From: Pedobacter nanyangensis | GTDB lineage: Bacteria > Bacteroidota > Bacteroidia > Sphingobacteriales > Sphingobacteriaceae | Direction of reading: 5' to 3' | Length of the DNA stretch: 64,000 bases | Assembly (NCBI RefSeq): GCF_003313505.1 | Contig: NZ_QMHO01000004.1 | Span: 225,008-289,007, forward strand | In this document: piece after piece, positions 53,909 through 62,155 of the stretch | How positions within the stretch are numbered: the first letter of the stretch is position 1 | Layout: each line of letters opens with the position of its first letter | Notes under the pieces: generated by a model | The model's database searches: none | What the model saw: only the letters and a program-made list of their open reading frames with translations | What the model was told of the DNA's origin: nothing | Program-made: the position numbers and the translations under genes

Positions 53909-55231
53909 TTAATGATGTGCGTAAACGGTTTCCAGCTCTGCAACTTCCACTTCACCATCGGCGGTGAGGGCTACCAATCTAACTTCCTTCAATTCATTTA
54001 CCATTAAAGGATCGTATTTGGCTTTTACCTTCACATAGTTTTTAGTGAAACCATGCATGAAACCATTTTTTTGATCGTCTTCGAAAAGCACTTGAGCATT
54101 TGCACCTATCTGCGATTCGTAGAAAGCTCTTCGTTTTTTATCAGACAGGATATGCAGCATTTTATTACGCTCAAAACGAGTGCTGCCAGCTACTTTACCT
54201 TTCATGATGGCCGCTTCGGTTTGTTCACGCTCCGAATAGGTGAATACGTGCAAATAAGAAACATCCAGGCCATTTAGGAATTCGTAGGTATCCAGAAAGT
54301 CTTCTTGAGTTTCGCCTGGGAAGCCCACAATTACATCCACCCCGATACAGCAATTAGGCATCAGTTCTTTAATTTTAGCTACCCTGTCCACATAAAGTTC
54401 GCGTTGGTAGCGACGTTTCATTAGGCCCAAAATTTTATTAGAACCCGATTGTAATGGTATATGGAAATGCGGCACAAAACGTTTGGAGCTGGCCACAAAT
54501 TCAATAATATCATTGCTCAGCAAATTAGGTTCAATAGATGAGATACGGATTCTCTCGATTCCTTCCACCTCATCCAAAGCTTTCACCAAGTCAAAAAAGC
54601 GATCTTCCCTTTTTCCTGCTCTAATGCCAAAATCGCCAAGGTTTACGCCTGTAAGTACAATTTCTTTGACACCACTAGCTGCAATTTGCTGCGCTTTTTG
54701 AACCACACTTTCAATGGTATCGCTACGGCTGCCGCCACGGGCCAAAGGAATGGTGCAATAGGTACAAGGATAATCGCAACCATCCTGCACTTTTAGGAAA
54801 GTACGGGTTCTGTCGCCAATAGAATAAGCTGCAATAAAATTATGGTTAACTTTTTCGATATCCTGTTGGTGCACTACCGCTTTGGGTTGTTTGGTCAAAT
54901 CGGTAATAAACTCTACGATACGGAATTTTTCGGCAGCACCTAAAACCATGTCAACACCTTCAATCTCGGCAATTTCCTGTGGTTTGAGCTGAGCATAACA
55001 ACCTACAATGGTTACATAGGCATTAGGCGAATATTTAAGTGCTTCTTTTACTACCTTCCTGCATTTTTTATCGGCATGGTCAGTTACTGAACAAGTGTTG
55101 ATCACGTACACGTCTGCCTTATCGGTAAATTCAACCACGCTGTAACCAGCATCGGTGAACAACCTGCCTATGGTTGAAGTTTCGGAGAAATTCAACTTAC
55201 AACCCAGTGTATAAAAAGCTACTTTTTTCAT
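53909..55231 (-). CDS. mtaB: tRNA t6A37 methylthiotransferase MtaB
   Basis: 440 residues; a radical SAM methylthiotransferase that turns t6A37 of some tRNAs into ms2t6A. The N-terminal cluster ligands are in LGCKLNFSET, INTCSVTDHADKKC and IVGCYAQLKP. The radical SAM triad CDYPCTYCTIPLARG follows, then a C-terminal TRAM-like region (GFTKNYVKVKAKY). FYTLGCKLN at the start is typical of the MtaB group rather than MiaB. Single gene with no partner. Confidence 0.94.
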   Translation of the reverse strand: MKKVAFYTLGCKLNFSETSTIGRLFTDAGYSVVEFTDKADVYVINTCSVTDHADKKCRKVVKEALKYSPNAYVTIVGCYAQLKPQEIAEIEGVDMVLGAAEKFRIVEFITDLTKQPKAVVHQQDIEKVNHNFIAAYSIGDRTRTFLKVQDGCDYPCTYCTIPLARGGSRSDTIESVVQKAQQIAASGVKEIVLTGVNLGDFGIRAGKREDRFFDLVKALDEVEGIERIRISSIEPNLLSNDIIEFVASSKRFVPHFHIPLQSGSNKILGLMKRRYQRELYVDRVAKIKELMPNCCIGVDVIVGFPGETQEDFLDTYEFLNGLDVSYLHVFTYSEREQTEAAIMKGKVAGSTRFERNKMLHILSDKKRRAFYESQIGANAQVLFEDDQKNGFMHGFTKNYVKVKAKYDPLMVNELKEVRLVALTADGEVEVAELETVYAHH

Positions 55232-55346
55232 TAAGGCAGCAAAGATACGAAAATGTGATAAGTTGTAGATTACCTGTGGTAACTTTTAAGTCATAAGTTA
55301 AACCTAAAACGCCACTTTTAGTGTCCTGCTTTAAACTTACCACGTG

Positions 55347-55916
55347 CTAGTCGTTCCAACGGTAGCTTTCCTTTTCTAATCCTGCTAAATCAATCACCCT
55401 ATCTACCACGGTTTGCGCCACTTCTTCAATGGTTTTGGGCAAGCTATAAAAAGATGGGTTGGCTGGACAGATGATCCCTCCTGCTTCGGTCACCAGTTTC
55501 ATATTCTGCAGATGGATGAGGCTGAAGGGGGTGTCACGTACTACAGCAATCAGTTTCCTGCGCTCTTTTAAGATAACATCGGCAGCTCTCGAGATCAGGT
55601 CATTAGAAATACCATGGGCGATACGCCCCAAGGTTCCCATGGAACAAGGTGCAATAATCATGGTATCGTACTTTGCAGATCCGGAGGCAAAAGGCGCATT
55701 GAAATCTGTTTTGGCATAGAAGTCAAATGGGTAGTGTTTGTAGTGGTCGTTGCCCAGTTCATATTGCCAAACTTCCTTAGCATTATCAGACATCACAACG
55801 CCTATTTTTTCTACTTGTGCCGACAGCTTGCGAAGATCATCTAACAACAACTTAGCATAAATAGACCCACTTGCACCTGTAACTGCTACTACAATTTTTC
55901 TCTTTTGCATAAGCAC
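55347..55916 (-). CDS. ubiX: flavin prenyltransferase UbiX
   Basis: 189 residues, of usual length. It makes prenylated FMN, the cofactor of UbiD-type decarboxylases. Marks are VAVTGASGSIYAKLLLDDL, MIIAPCSMGTLGRIAHGISN and LIAVVRDTPFSLIHLQNM. The start may be Met3 (55910). No ubiD gene is in the window. Confidence 0.93.
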   Translation of the reverse strand: MLMQKRKIVVAVTGASGSIYAKLLLDDLRKLSAQVEKIGVVMSDNAKEVWQYELGNDHYKHYPFDFYAKTDFNAPFASGSAKYDTMIIAPCSMGTLGRIAHGISNDLISRAADVILKERRKLIAVVRDTPFSLIHLQNMKLVTEAGGIICPANPSFYSLPKTIEEVAQTVVDRVIDLAGLEKESYRWND

Positions 55917-56065
55917 AAATATACAATGCGTATTTTAATGTGTAGGTAAAATCGCAAATGTGACGTTTTAATGGACTAAAGGAACTTTTATTCATTGTGC
56001 AAAATAGGCAGGTTGCAAATAATCCGACTAAAAATCAACGCAGTACAACTTATAAGCATTTTTTA

Positions 56066-56097
56066 TTTGCAGGTAAAACTGGATGTTTCTATATTTG
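56066..56097 (+). promoter_or_regulatory. promoter of tRNA-Lys
   Basis: TTTG (56066-56069) as -33 box, 20 bp, TATATTTG (56090-56097) as -7 box (TAnnTTTG). The tRNA begins 21 bases further on. It is the clearest housekeeping promoter in the window. Confidence 0.75.
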
Positions 56098-56118
56098 CAC
56101 CTCCTTAGAACGAAGGAA

Positions 56119-56191
56119 GATTCCGTAGCTCAGCTGGTAGAGCATTACACTTTTAATGTAGTGGTCCTGGGTTCGAATCCCAGCGGGATCA
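56119..56191 (+). tRNA. tRNA-Lys (TTT)
   Basis: Acceptor GATTCCG/CGGGATC, D arm with AGCTCAGCTGGTAGAGC, anticodon loop CTTTTAA (TTT), T loop TTCGAAT, discriminator A. CCA is not encoded. Its 3' end is the probable attachment site for the element that follows. Confidence 0.96.
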
Positions 56192-56213
56192 CAAAAAGGC
56201 CCGTCCGGTCCGC

Positions 56214-56241
56214 AAAGTCACTCTTTTAGAGTGGCTTTTTT
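56214..56241 (+). terminator. terminator after tRNA-Lys
   Basis: AAAGTCACTC pairs with GAGTGGCTTT around TTTTA, then T-rich sequence. It lies between tRNA-Lys and the recombinase gene. Confidence 0.8.
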
Positions 56242-56317
56242 CGTTTAAAACCGCTCAAATATGCGGTTCTGTTGAGAAAAGCATAACAGATAACAACAAA
56301 GAATTACAGACATGTAG

Positions 56318-56360
56318 GGTACCTATTCGGGTACCCATTCTATTTGTCTAAATTGGTACC
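56318..56360. repeat. three GGTACC motifs before the recombinase
   Basis: GGTACC at 56318, 56330 and 56355, the first two within GGGTACC repeats 12 bp apart. They could be arm-type binding sites of the recombinase or an operator; they could also be chance. Confidence 0.3.
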
Positions 56361-56439
56361 CTCGATTGACCCAATGGATTTGTGCGTAGGGTTTTTAGGA
56401 TTGAGCAAAGCAATTATTCAACCACCTAAAAAATGTGTT

Positions 56440-57705
56440 ATGAAGGTTAACGAAAAGCTTTCCATCTTGCTGATGCTGGAAAAGGCCAGGACAACAAAAG
56501 ATGGCAAATCGCCCATTACGGTAAGGCTTACCGTGGACGGCAAAAGAGCCGAGCTCTCGCTCGGGCAGAAGATAAATGCCAATATGTGGAGCCAGGATGC
56601 CGGAATGGCCCGCGGCAGTTCACAGGAGGCCCGTCTGATCAATACGGTTATTGACCGTGTAAAGGGTAAACTCCGGCAGCATTACGATCTGCTGTCATCC
56701 CGGTACGACTATGTTTCGGCGGCTATGGTAAAAGAGGCATTCCAGGGTAAAACAAAGCGCCAGAATGAAAAGACATTATTACAGGCCTTCGATTTTGTGA
56801 TCGAAAGAATGGGGAAAAAGGTAGAAAAAGGGCTTAGGGCTAGGCCTACCCTCGTTAAGCTAAAGGGAACGAGGGACAAAGTATGCTCCTTTCTTAAAAA
56901 GGAGTACAATGTTGCGGACATGGCATTGGAGAAGATCACCTACTCCTTTGCGGAGGACTTTACCGATTTCCTGATGCTGGAACAGGGTTTAGAAAACAAC
57001 TCGGCCATGAAGCACATCAAGAATACCAAACATGTCATTAAGACCGCACTTGAACGGGATTGGGTAAGGAAGAATGCCATTACCGGTTATAAGTGCTCGT
57101 ATATAGACCCCGACAGGGATATATTGAACGACGATGAATTAGTACTCCTGTATTCAAAGAAGATGCCCATAAAACGCTTGGAGGAAATAAGGGATGCTTA
57201 CCTGTTTATGTGCTTTACAGGGTTTGCCTACAAGGATGCAAGTATGCTTGCCCCTGAACATGTTACCACGTTTTTTGACGGAGAAGAATGGATTGTCAAG
57301 AATAGGGAAAAGACCTGGTGCCGCGAAAACGTACCCTTGTTGCCAGTAGCCAAAGAGATTATAAAAAAGTATGAAAACCATCCCTCTTGTGTTGCCAATA
57401 ACACCCTTCTCCCGTTGAAGAGCAACCAGAAGTTCAATGCCTATCTGAAGGAAATAGTTGATATCTGCGGCATCAACAAGAACCTGACTACACATACGGC
57501 AAGGCATACATTCGCCACTACAGTAACGTTGGCCAACGGTGTACCCTTGGAAACGGTCAGTGCGCTATTGGGCCATAAATCTATAAGAACGACACAGATT
57601 TATGCAAAGATTGTGGCACAGAAAGTCAGTTCGGACATGAAGCTTCTGAAAGCCAGGTTGAGTATAAAAATGCCGGTCTCTATGCTGGGAAGCAAATCGG
57701 CATAA
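56440..57705 (+). CDS. tyrosine recombinase (site-specific integrase)
   Basis: 421 residues from the ATG at 56440 (MKVNEKLSILLML), the standard start of Bacteroidota integrases; a TTG at 56344 would add 32 residues. An Arm-DNA-binding N-terminus (KARTTKDGKSPITVRLTVDG) is followed by a SAM-like core-binding domain (~120-225) and the catalytic domain with FMCFTGFAYKDASML, HTARHTFATTVTLANG (H-x-x-R), LLGHKSIRTTQIYAKI (His and the nucleophilic Tyr). It would integrate and excise the element at the tRNA-Lys 3' end. Confidence 0.93.
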   Translation: MKVNEKLSILLMLEKARTTKDGKSPITVRLTVDGKRAELSLGQKINANMWSQDAGMARGSSQEARLINTVIDRVKGKLRQHYDLLSSRYDYVSAAMVKEAFQGKTKRQNEKTLLQAFDFVIERMGKKVEKGLRARPTLVKLKGTRDKVCSFLKKEYNVADMALEKITYSFAEDFTDFLMLEQGLENNSAMKHIKNTKHVIKTALERDWVRKNAITGYKCSYIDPDRDILNDDELVLLYSKKMPIKRLEEIRDAYLFMCFTGFAYKDASMLAPEHVTTFFDGEEWIVKNREKTWCRENVPLLPVAKEIIKKYENHPSCVANNTLLPLKSNQKFNAYLKEIVDICGINKNLTTHTARHTFATTVTLANGVPLETVSALLGHKSIRTTQIYAKIVAQKVSSDMKLLKARLSIKMPVSMLGSKSA

Positions 57706-57862
57706 ACTTTGGCTGTTTATTAAGTCCGTCCCAAATATGGGATGGGCTTTTTCCATGTTCCTCATAGGTACAGAATTTGTAGGTGTAAACTTTTTAGCCT
57801 AAGGGTTTCGTATTTTTGGTGTCGTTATCCCGAATTGTCTTTCGGAGTGAGGAAATGATAAT

Positions 57863-58195
57863 GTGAAGTTGAAAAATAAAGACAAGATGAAAAATCCTTT
57901 AGAGAACAGACCCCGGCTGTACAGGGAACAGCTATTGACCGTTGAAGATATGGAGCAGTTTAAGTTTGAACTGCTGGAAGCCATGAAAAAGCTATTAAAG
58001 TCTAATGGTACACCACCTCCCAAAAAATGGCTGAAAACCGATGAGGTACGTAAGATACTGGGCATATCGGCCGGAAAATTGTTGAACCTGCGTATCAACG
58101 GAACGCTCCCTTACACTAAAATTGGCGGGGTAATCTATTACGACCAGGATGACATACAACAAATGTTTTCTTCGAGGAAATTCCAACATCCGTAG
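57863..58195 (+). CDS. helix-turn-helix (excisionase/MerR-like) protein
   Basis: 110 residues from GTG 57863, or 102 from ATG 57887. The C-terminal half is the helix-turn-helix 17 type: KKWLKTDEVRKILGISAGKLLNLRINGTLP, then YTKIGGVIYYDQDDIQQM. Such proteins sit next to integrases in Bacteroidota elements and act as directionality or regulatory factors. It is 157 bp after the recombinase and 3 bp before the next small gene. Confidence 0.85.
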   Translation: MKLKNKDKMKNPLENRPRLYREQLLTVEDMEQFKFELLEAMKKLLKSNGTPPPKKWLKTDEVRKILGISAGKLLNLRINGTLPYTKIGGVIYYDQDDIQQMFSSRKFQHP

Positions 58196-58198
58196 GTA

Positions 58199-58426
58199 AT
58201 GGATATTCTTAATACACGTGGACTGGGGCGGCAGGTACCGCCTCCCTTTAGGTTTGTTAGCATATATTTTATGCAAAAGGGGCTGGATGAGAGCGAAGCA
58301 CTAAAATTTTATGAATACCACCAACAGCACAACTGGAGGGATACTAAAGGCAGGCCTGTTAAAAACTGGAAAACACTTGCTTGCGATTGGATATGGGCTT
58401 TGCGGAGTATCAGGTTTGTTAGTTAA
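58199..58426 (+). CDS. small element-associated protein of unknown function
   Basis: 75 residues. SEALKFYEYHQQHNWRDTKG and RPVKNWKTLACDWI recall the short C-terminal segment of phage and plasmid replication initiators (an FYxYx...GWKxxxGxPxKNWK pattern). It starts 3 bp after the HTH gene, so the pair is one operon. It may be a DNA-contacting accessory or a remnant of a larger replication protein. Confidence 0.6.
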   Translation: MDILNTRGLGRQVPPPFRFVSIYFMQKGLDESEALKFYEYHQQHNWRDTKGRPVKNWKTLACDWIWALRSIRFVS

Positions 58427-58465
58427 ATTAGGGAGAAAGATTTATTTTACGTAAACGTTCTTTTG

Positions 58466-59326
58466 TTATAGTTCCTTTAATGCATTTATAATATCCTCTG
58501 TAGAATGAATTGAAGTATTCAACGCCATCTTGTCCGCTAAGGTTGGACTGAACTTTAGAACTTCGTCTTTGGATATTTTATGCCATATTGGAAGAATTAC
58601 TTTGTGTCCGTTCATTTCCCTTGCAACCATACCGTTGAGTTCATATTCTGTCCAGTTTTTCTTTACAAACGAAGGGGATATGATTACAATTCCAAACCTT
58701 GAATTTATTAGACCTGTGTCTATTTTTCTTCTCAGGCTATCTCCGATTTTCAGTTCAAATTCATCATACCACACTTGAAACCCATTATCTCTTAATGCAT
58801 CTGCAAGGCTTCTCACAATGCCGTCTTTATCTTCTGATGCATGAGAGATAAAGAAATCGTATTGCTTAATCTCATTTTCAAAAGCCTCTTGTTGGTTGGA
58901 CATTAATTTAGATGAGTAGTTTTGATTAATTAAATAGTCTAATTGGCTTTTTTGTTGCTCAATAGAACGCTGTAACTCCCGTTGAAAATCTAATTGTTTC
59001 TGGTTCTGCTTTTTTTGTTCATTTTCTTCAGCTTTTCTAAGTTCTTGTTTCTTCCGTCCTAGTTCACTTGTTTTTGTTGCTATTTTCTTCTGATGGTCGG
59101 CTACTTTTTTTTTACAGTTGAAAATTTCATTTTGATAGCTTTGTATTTGACGTTGTTTGCTTTGCAGGGATGCAAGTGAAGTATTTTTATTGATAGACCT
59201 GTTTACGGTATCAATCTGTTTGGTCTTGTCATTTTCTTTTTTGCTTTCATCGGCTATCTTTTTATATAGATCAGCTATTTCTTTTTCAATGCTATTTATT
59301 TGATTTTGGTAGTATGTTGTGTTCAT
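58466..59326 (-). CDS. coiled-coil TIR domain protein
   Basis: 286 residues. Residues 1-150 are almost one long charged coiled coil (rich in Gln, Lys, Glu). Residues 156-280 are a bacterial TIR domain: YDFFISHASEDKDGIVRSLA, VWYDEFELKIGDSLRRKID, FGIVIISPSFVKKNWTEYEL with the probable catalytic Glu (E229 in YEL), and KVILPIWHKISKDEVLKFSP. TIR proteins of this kind often consume NAD+ in anti-phage defence, after oligomerising through another domain. Here it is a single gene inside an element, opposite in strand to its neighbours. Defence function is inferred. Confidence 0.88.
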   Translation of the reverse strand: MNTTYYQNQINSIEKEIADLYKKIADESKKENDKTKQIDTVNRSINKNTSLASLQSKQRQIQSYQNEIFNCKKKVADHQKKIATKTSELGRKKQELRKAEENEQKKQNQKQLDFQRELQRSIEQQKSQLDYLINQNYSSKLMSNQQEAFENEIKQYDFFISHASEDKDGIVRSLADALRDNGFQVWYDEFELKIGDSLRRKIDTGLINSRFGIVIISPSFVKKNWTEYELNGMVAREMNGHKVILPIWHKISKDEVLKFSPTLADKMALNTSIHSTEDIINALKEL

Positions 59327-59680
59327 GATTTAGATAAATTTTTCTATACTCTAGTTAGCAAATTTTTAAATTATTCACAAGAAACCTGGTCTGAATTTGC
59401 TAGCCTAAGTCAGATTTATATTACAAGAAGTGTTTTTTGCATTCTTATAGTTTGGTTATATGAATTAAAATTACATAAAATATCCGGGGCAGTATATTTA
59501 CATTAAACAACTCTCTATTACGGTTCACCCTTTCCTCCTCACACTTGCAAAGTCGTGTATATTACCCTGGTTTAAGGAAGCGCATAGCTTTATTTTTGGT
59601 TTGTAATTGCAACCATTATTAGTAGTGTGGCCTTACCGTATGGGCACACCACTATTTAGTCTACCCAAAGCCACAGCAAT
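59327..59680. other. 354-bp non-coding stretch with a hairpin
   Basis: AT-rich in the left two thirds. Near the right end (about 59620-59657) TAGTAGTGTGGCC can pair with GGGCACACCACTA (one or two mismatches) just before the HTH gene at 59681. It could control that gene's expression. No protein-like frame is seen. Confidence 0.4.
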
Positions 59681-60022
59681 ATGGTATTATATGAAAGTGA
59701 TAGAACCCGTTTAGAGGAACTAAAAAGTTTCATTGATGAGCACATCCATGAAAAGCTTGTTATTGCAGCTTTGGCCGAACGGTATGGAATGAGTACCCGC
59801 ACATTGCAACGGCAATTTTTAGCTATGTACAGAGAGCCGGTTTTTAACTACATACATCGCAAAAGGATGCAAACGGCCATGAACATAATTACCTCTCGTA
59901 CCATGCGTATTAGCCAAACTGCTTATGCTGTAGGCTATCGCAGTCTCCCTTCGTTTGTAAAGGCTTTTACCAAATATTATGGCCACCCACCAACGTATTA
60001 TGCAGGCTTTGCAAACGATTAA
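59681..60022 (+). CDS. stand-alone AraC-type DNA-binding domain protein
   Basis: 113 residues, the length of one AraC/XylS DNA-binding domain without a sensing domain. The first HTH is LVIAALAERYGMSTRTLQRQF. The second is ISQTAYAVGYRSLPSFVKAF with the family end TKYYGHPPTYY. Directly downstream (60041-60109) lie four GGATAA sites with exact 21-bp spacing, as expected for AraC-type proteins that bind direct repeats. It probably activates the gene set that starts at 60225; no effector domain is present. Confidence 0.85.
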   Translation: MVLYESDRTRLEELKSFIDEHIHEKLVIAALAERYGMSTRTLQRQFLAMYREPVFNYIHRKRMQTAMNIITSRTMRISQTAYAVGYRSLPSFVKAFTKYYGHPPTYYAGFAND

Positions 60023-60040
60023 AATTTGGCAGGCACGTTT

Positions 60041-60128
60041 GGATAATATACTGCCGCAATAGGATAACGATTTGCTTGGTTTGGATAACTTTTTGCCGTG
60101 ATTGGATAAACAGGCTCTTCTAATTTTA
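60041..60128 (+). promoter_or_regulatory. four GGATAA sites at 21-bp spacing with a -7-like box
   Basis: GGATAA at 60041, 60062, 60083 and 60104, each exactly 21 bp after the one before. The units also share TGCCG or TGC about 10 bases in (60053, 60073, 60095). TAATTTTA (60121-60128), one base off TAnnTTTG, follows 12 bp after the last site. 21 bp is two helix turns and the spacing of AraC half-sites. It reads as an activator array feeding the operon at 60225. Confidence 0.7.
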
Positions 60129-60131
60129 CAT

Positions 60132-60159
60132 GGCGTTACGGAAGAGGCGTTACGGAAGA
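60132..60159 (+). repeat. 14-bp perfect tandem duplication in the leader
   Basis: GGCGTTACGGAAGA occurs twice head to tail, in the region that would be the 5' leader of the operon at 60225. Confidence 0.75.
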
Positions 60160-60224
60160 AACTCTGAGCAGATGAAATGCGATCAACGGAATATAGACAG
60201 TATGACCCTTTAAAATAGTTTTCC

Positions 60225-60668
60225 ATGCTCCGAAGAATTACACTAGAACTTATTACTATCCTTTTTATTGTTCTTTGGATGTACGCCGGACTAAGCAAGT
60301 TGTTTGAGTACGACAAGTTCCGGTTTCAGTTGGGGCGCTCTCCTTACATAGAAAGTATGGCAGGTGTAATCGCCTGGCTATTGCCCTTGGGCGAAATTGT
60401 ACTAGCCGTTTTGTTGGTGCCCAAAGCAACACGCTTGTTGGCACTGTATGGTTCGTTCTTTTTAATGCTGTTGTTTACGGGCTATATCTACATGATGCTG
60501 CACCATAGCTATTTTATACCCTGTAGCTGTGGCGGCATATTGGCCCTGATGGACTGGCACGCCCATCTAATATTTAATGTGGGTTTTACGGTACTGGCTT
60601 TAGTTGGGGTTTTGCTTTTTAAGCTGTTGCCAAAAAGTAATTCCGCAATGAAAATCGCTTTCAATTGA
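60225..60668 (+). CDS. MauE/DoxX family redox-associated membrane protein
   Basis: 147 residues with four membrane helices (ITLELITILFIVLWMYAGLS, VIAWLLPLGEIVLAVLLVP, LLALYGSFFLMLLFTGYIYM, AHLIFNVGFTVLALVGVLLF). The CSCGG in FIPCSCGGILALMDW is the cysteine pair of MauE-type proteins, which move electrons or disulfides across the inner membrane. It is the first gene after the GGATAA array and lies 4 bp before the next gene. A thioredoxin-like protein (62156) nearby could be its partner. Confidence 0.85.
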   Translation: MLRRITLELITILFIVLWMYAGLSKLFEYDKFRFQLGRSPYIESMAGVIAWLLPLGEIVLAVLLVPKATRLLALYGSFFLMLLFTGYIYMMLHHSYFIPCSCGGILALMDWHAHLIFNVGFTVLALVGVLLFKLLPKSNSAMKIAFN

Positions 60669-60672
60669 CTGC

Positions 60673-61716
60673 ATGGTTATGAAAAACAGGATATTCGTTT
60701 TAGTGGGTTTAACAGTTGCTGCTTTTGCAATACTATTGGCATTAGGCACCAATGTTAGCAACAAGACCCGGCACAAAAATGGGTTTAGCCGCTCTATAAT
60801 TCATCTTAGCCCAACACTTACAACAGAACTGCCTTTTATAGACGAGGTGCGTAATGTATGTGGCAGTTACGATGAGTGGATTTTTATAGAAACGGCTACG
60901 GTGGGTAAACTGTATAAATTTTCAAGCCAATCGCATACCCTTGATACCGTTATTATTCCCATGCCTAAAATTGCTGGTTTTGCTCATGCTTTTTCTACCG
61001 AGGTGCTTTATCCCTTTGTTTACATCAATAGTAGTTACGCACGCTGCCAAATCAGATACAATCTATTAAATGCACAGGTTGATACTATGCAATTGCTAAC
61101 CGGAGGTTTTACCAATGCAGTTATGCTGCATAATGGCGATGTGGTTGTAAAAGCTATTGATACCCCCTCTTTTAACAGCAAATTTAAAAAGGTGGCTGCG
61201 GCCAGCCGGCAAATACTTGTGGAGAAAAATCTGTCTCCCGAATTGGGAGATGCGGGAATTACGTTAGATGGTAAACTGAGTTACGACCCCTCGTTGGGCT
61301 TGTTGGTTTACGTTTGTTATTACAATAACCAGATTACCTGTTTTGATACCACATTGAAAAAGGTTTATAACTCCCGTACCATTGATACGGTAAAGTTTTC
61401 GCCAGTAGGGCTAAAAAAAACATCATCTTATGTATCGTTTGCTAAGCCACCATTTACCATTAATGCTTACAGTACGGTGGCAGCAGGTAGGCTTTACGTA
61501 AAATCTTTATTGAATGCCGATGACGAGACTACGGATAATGACCATACGGTTATAGATGTTTATAGTGTTACAGATGGTAGGTATAGCGGAAGTTTTTATC
61601 TGCCTAAGCCCAAAAAGCAGGTGCCATTATTTAAAATTTATAACGACCGGGTTATTGTATTGAGCAAACACCTGTTGAGTATTTATTCGCTTAACCTAAA
61701 GCAGTTGCCCACATAA
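60673..61716 (+). CDS. exported beta-propeller-like protein of unknown function
   Basis: 347 residues; one N-terminal helix (RIFVLVGLTVAAFAILLALG) serves as signal or anchor. The rest shows repeated four-strand units such as WIFIETATVGKLYKFSSQSH and SVTDGRYSGSFYLPKPKKQ, like six-bladed propeller proteins common in Bacteroidota. No catalytic motif is seen. It starts 4 bp after the MauE/DoxX gene and is followed by the small cysteine peptide gene, so the three probably form one transcript. Confidence 0.75.
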   Translation: MVMKNRIFVLVGLTVAAFAILLALGTNVSNKTRHKNGFSRSIIHLSPTLTTELPFIDEVRNVCGSYDEWIFIETATVGKLYKFSSQSHTLDTVIIPMPKIAGFAHAFSTEVLYPFVYINSSYARCQIRYNLLNAQVDTMQLLTGGFTNAVMLHNGDVVVKAIDTPSFNSKFKKVAAASRQILVEKNLSPELGDAGITLDGKLSYDPSLGLLVYVCYYNNQITCFDTTLKKVYNSRTIDTVKFSPVGLKKTSSYVSFAKPPFTINAYSTVAAGRLYVKSLLNADDETTDNDHTVIDVYSVTDGRYSGSFYLPKPKKQVPLFKIYNDRVIVLSKHLLSIYSLNLKQLPT

Positions 61717-61876
61717 ATATCTTGAAAGAGGAATAATTTATTAACCCTCAACAATAGCGTAGCCGGTAATGCCGCCCGATACGCTGATAACAGATAGCGG
61801 ATTGTTTAATTTTTGTTGTGGTATATAAAATCGAATACCAAACGCCCCATTTTTTAACCATCTAATTTTAAAAACA

Positions 61877-62104
61877 ATGAAAAAAGTAAAAATCTCCTTA
61901 GCAGCAGTAGCCTTGCTTTTGGCTACCGGCATTACCTATGCCACTACATCAAAAAGCACAAGTGAAAATGTTCCTTGCAAATCAAGTCCGTTTTTAACAG
62001 AGCCAGATATGTCCTACAATCCTGAAGACTGTCAGAATGTTATTGAGGTAATCTGCTGTTTTGACGCTGAAACGAACCTGCCAATTAGAAAAACAGAACT
62101 ATAG
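61877..62104 (+). CDS. small exported Cys-containing peptide (DUF6520-like)
   Basis: 75 residues. A clear signal peptide (KISLAAVALLLATGITYA) leaves a mature peptide of about 53 residues with four cysteines (one in NVPCKSS, one in PEDCQN, and the CC pair in EVICCFDAETN). The pattern fits the short DUF6520-type proteins I recall next to MauE/DoxX genes in Bacteroidota. It may be the substrate of the neighbouring redox proteins (disulfide formation or modification), but no function is known. A strong bidirectional terminator follows. Confidence 0.7.
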   Translation: MKKVKISLAAVALLLATGITYATTSKSTSENVPCKSSPFLTEPDMSYNPEDCQNVIEVICCFDAETNLPIRKTEL

Positions 62105-62119
62105 CATTGAACTGTAAAT

Positions 62120-62151
62120 AAAGAGGTCGATAAATTCTTATCGACCTCTTT
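62120..62151. terminator. bidirectional terminator
   Basis: AAGAGGTCGATAA pairs perfectly with TTATCGACCTCTT around ATTC, flanked by A and T, between the convergent peptide and thioredoxin genes. Confidence 0.88.
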
Positions 62152-62155
62152 CAGT

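Noticed and set aside
56344..56439. Longer N-terminus of the recombinase from TTG
   Set aside because: The 32 extra residues have no family match and overlap the GGTACC motif region; the ATG at 56440 starts at the usual Arm-DNA-binding domain.
60041..60109. CRISPR-like array
   Set aside because: The GGATAA units repeat every 21 bp, but only 6 bases are fully conserved; this is an operator array, not a CRISPR. No CRISPR repeats or cas genes were seen anywhere.
61741..61932. 63-codon minus-strand frame ending in PLSVISVSGGITGYAIVEG
   Set aside because: The end looks protein-like, but the frame overlaps the promoter, start and signal peptide of the peptide gene at 61877, and its beginning has no sensible start. 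At most a gene remnant.
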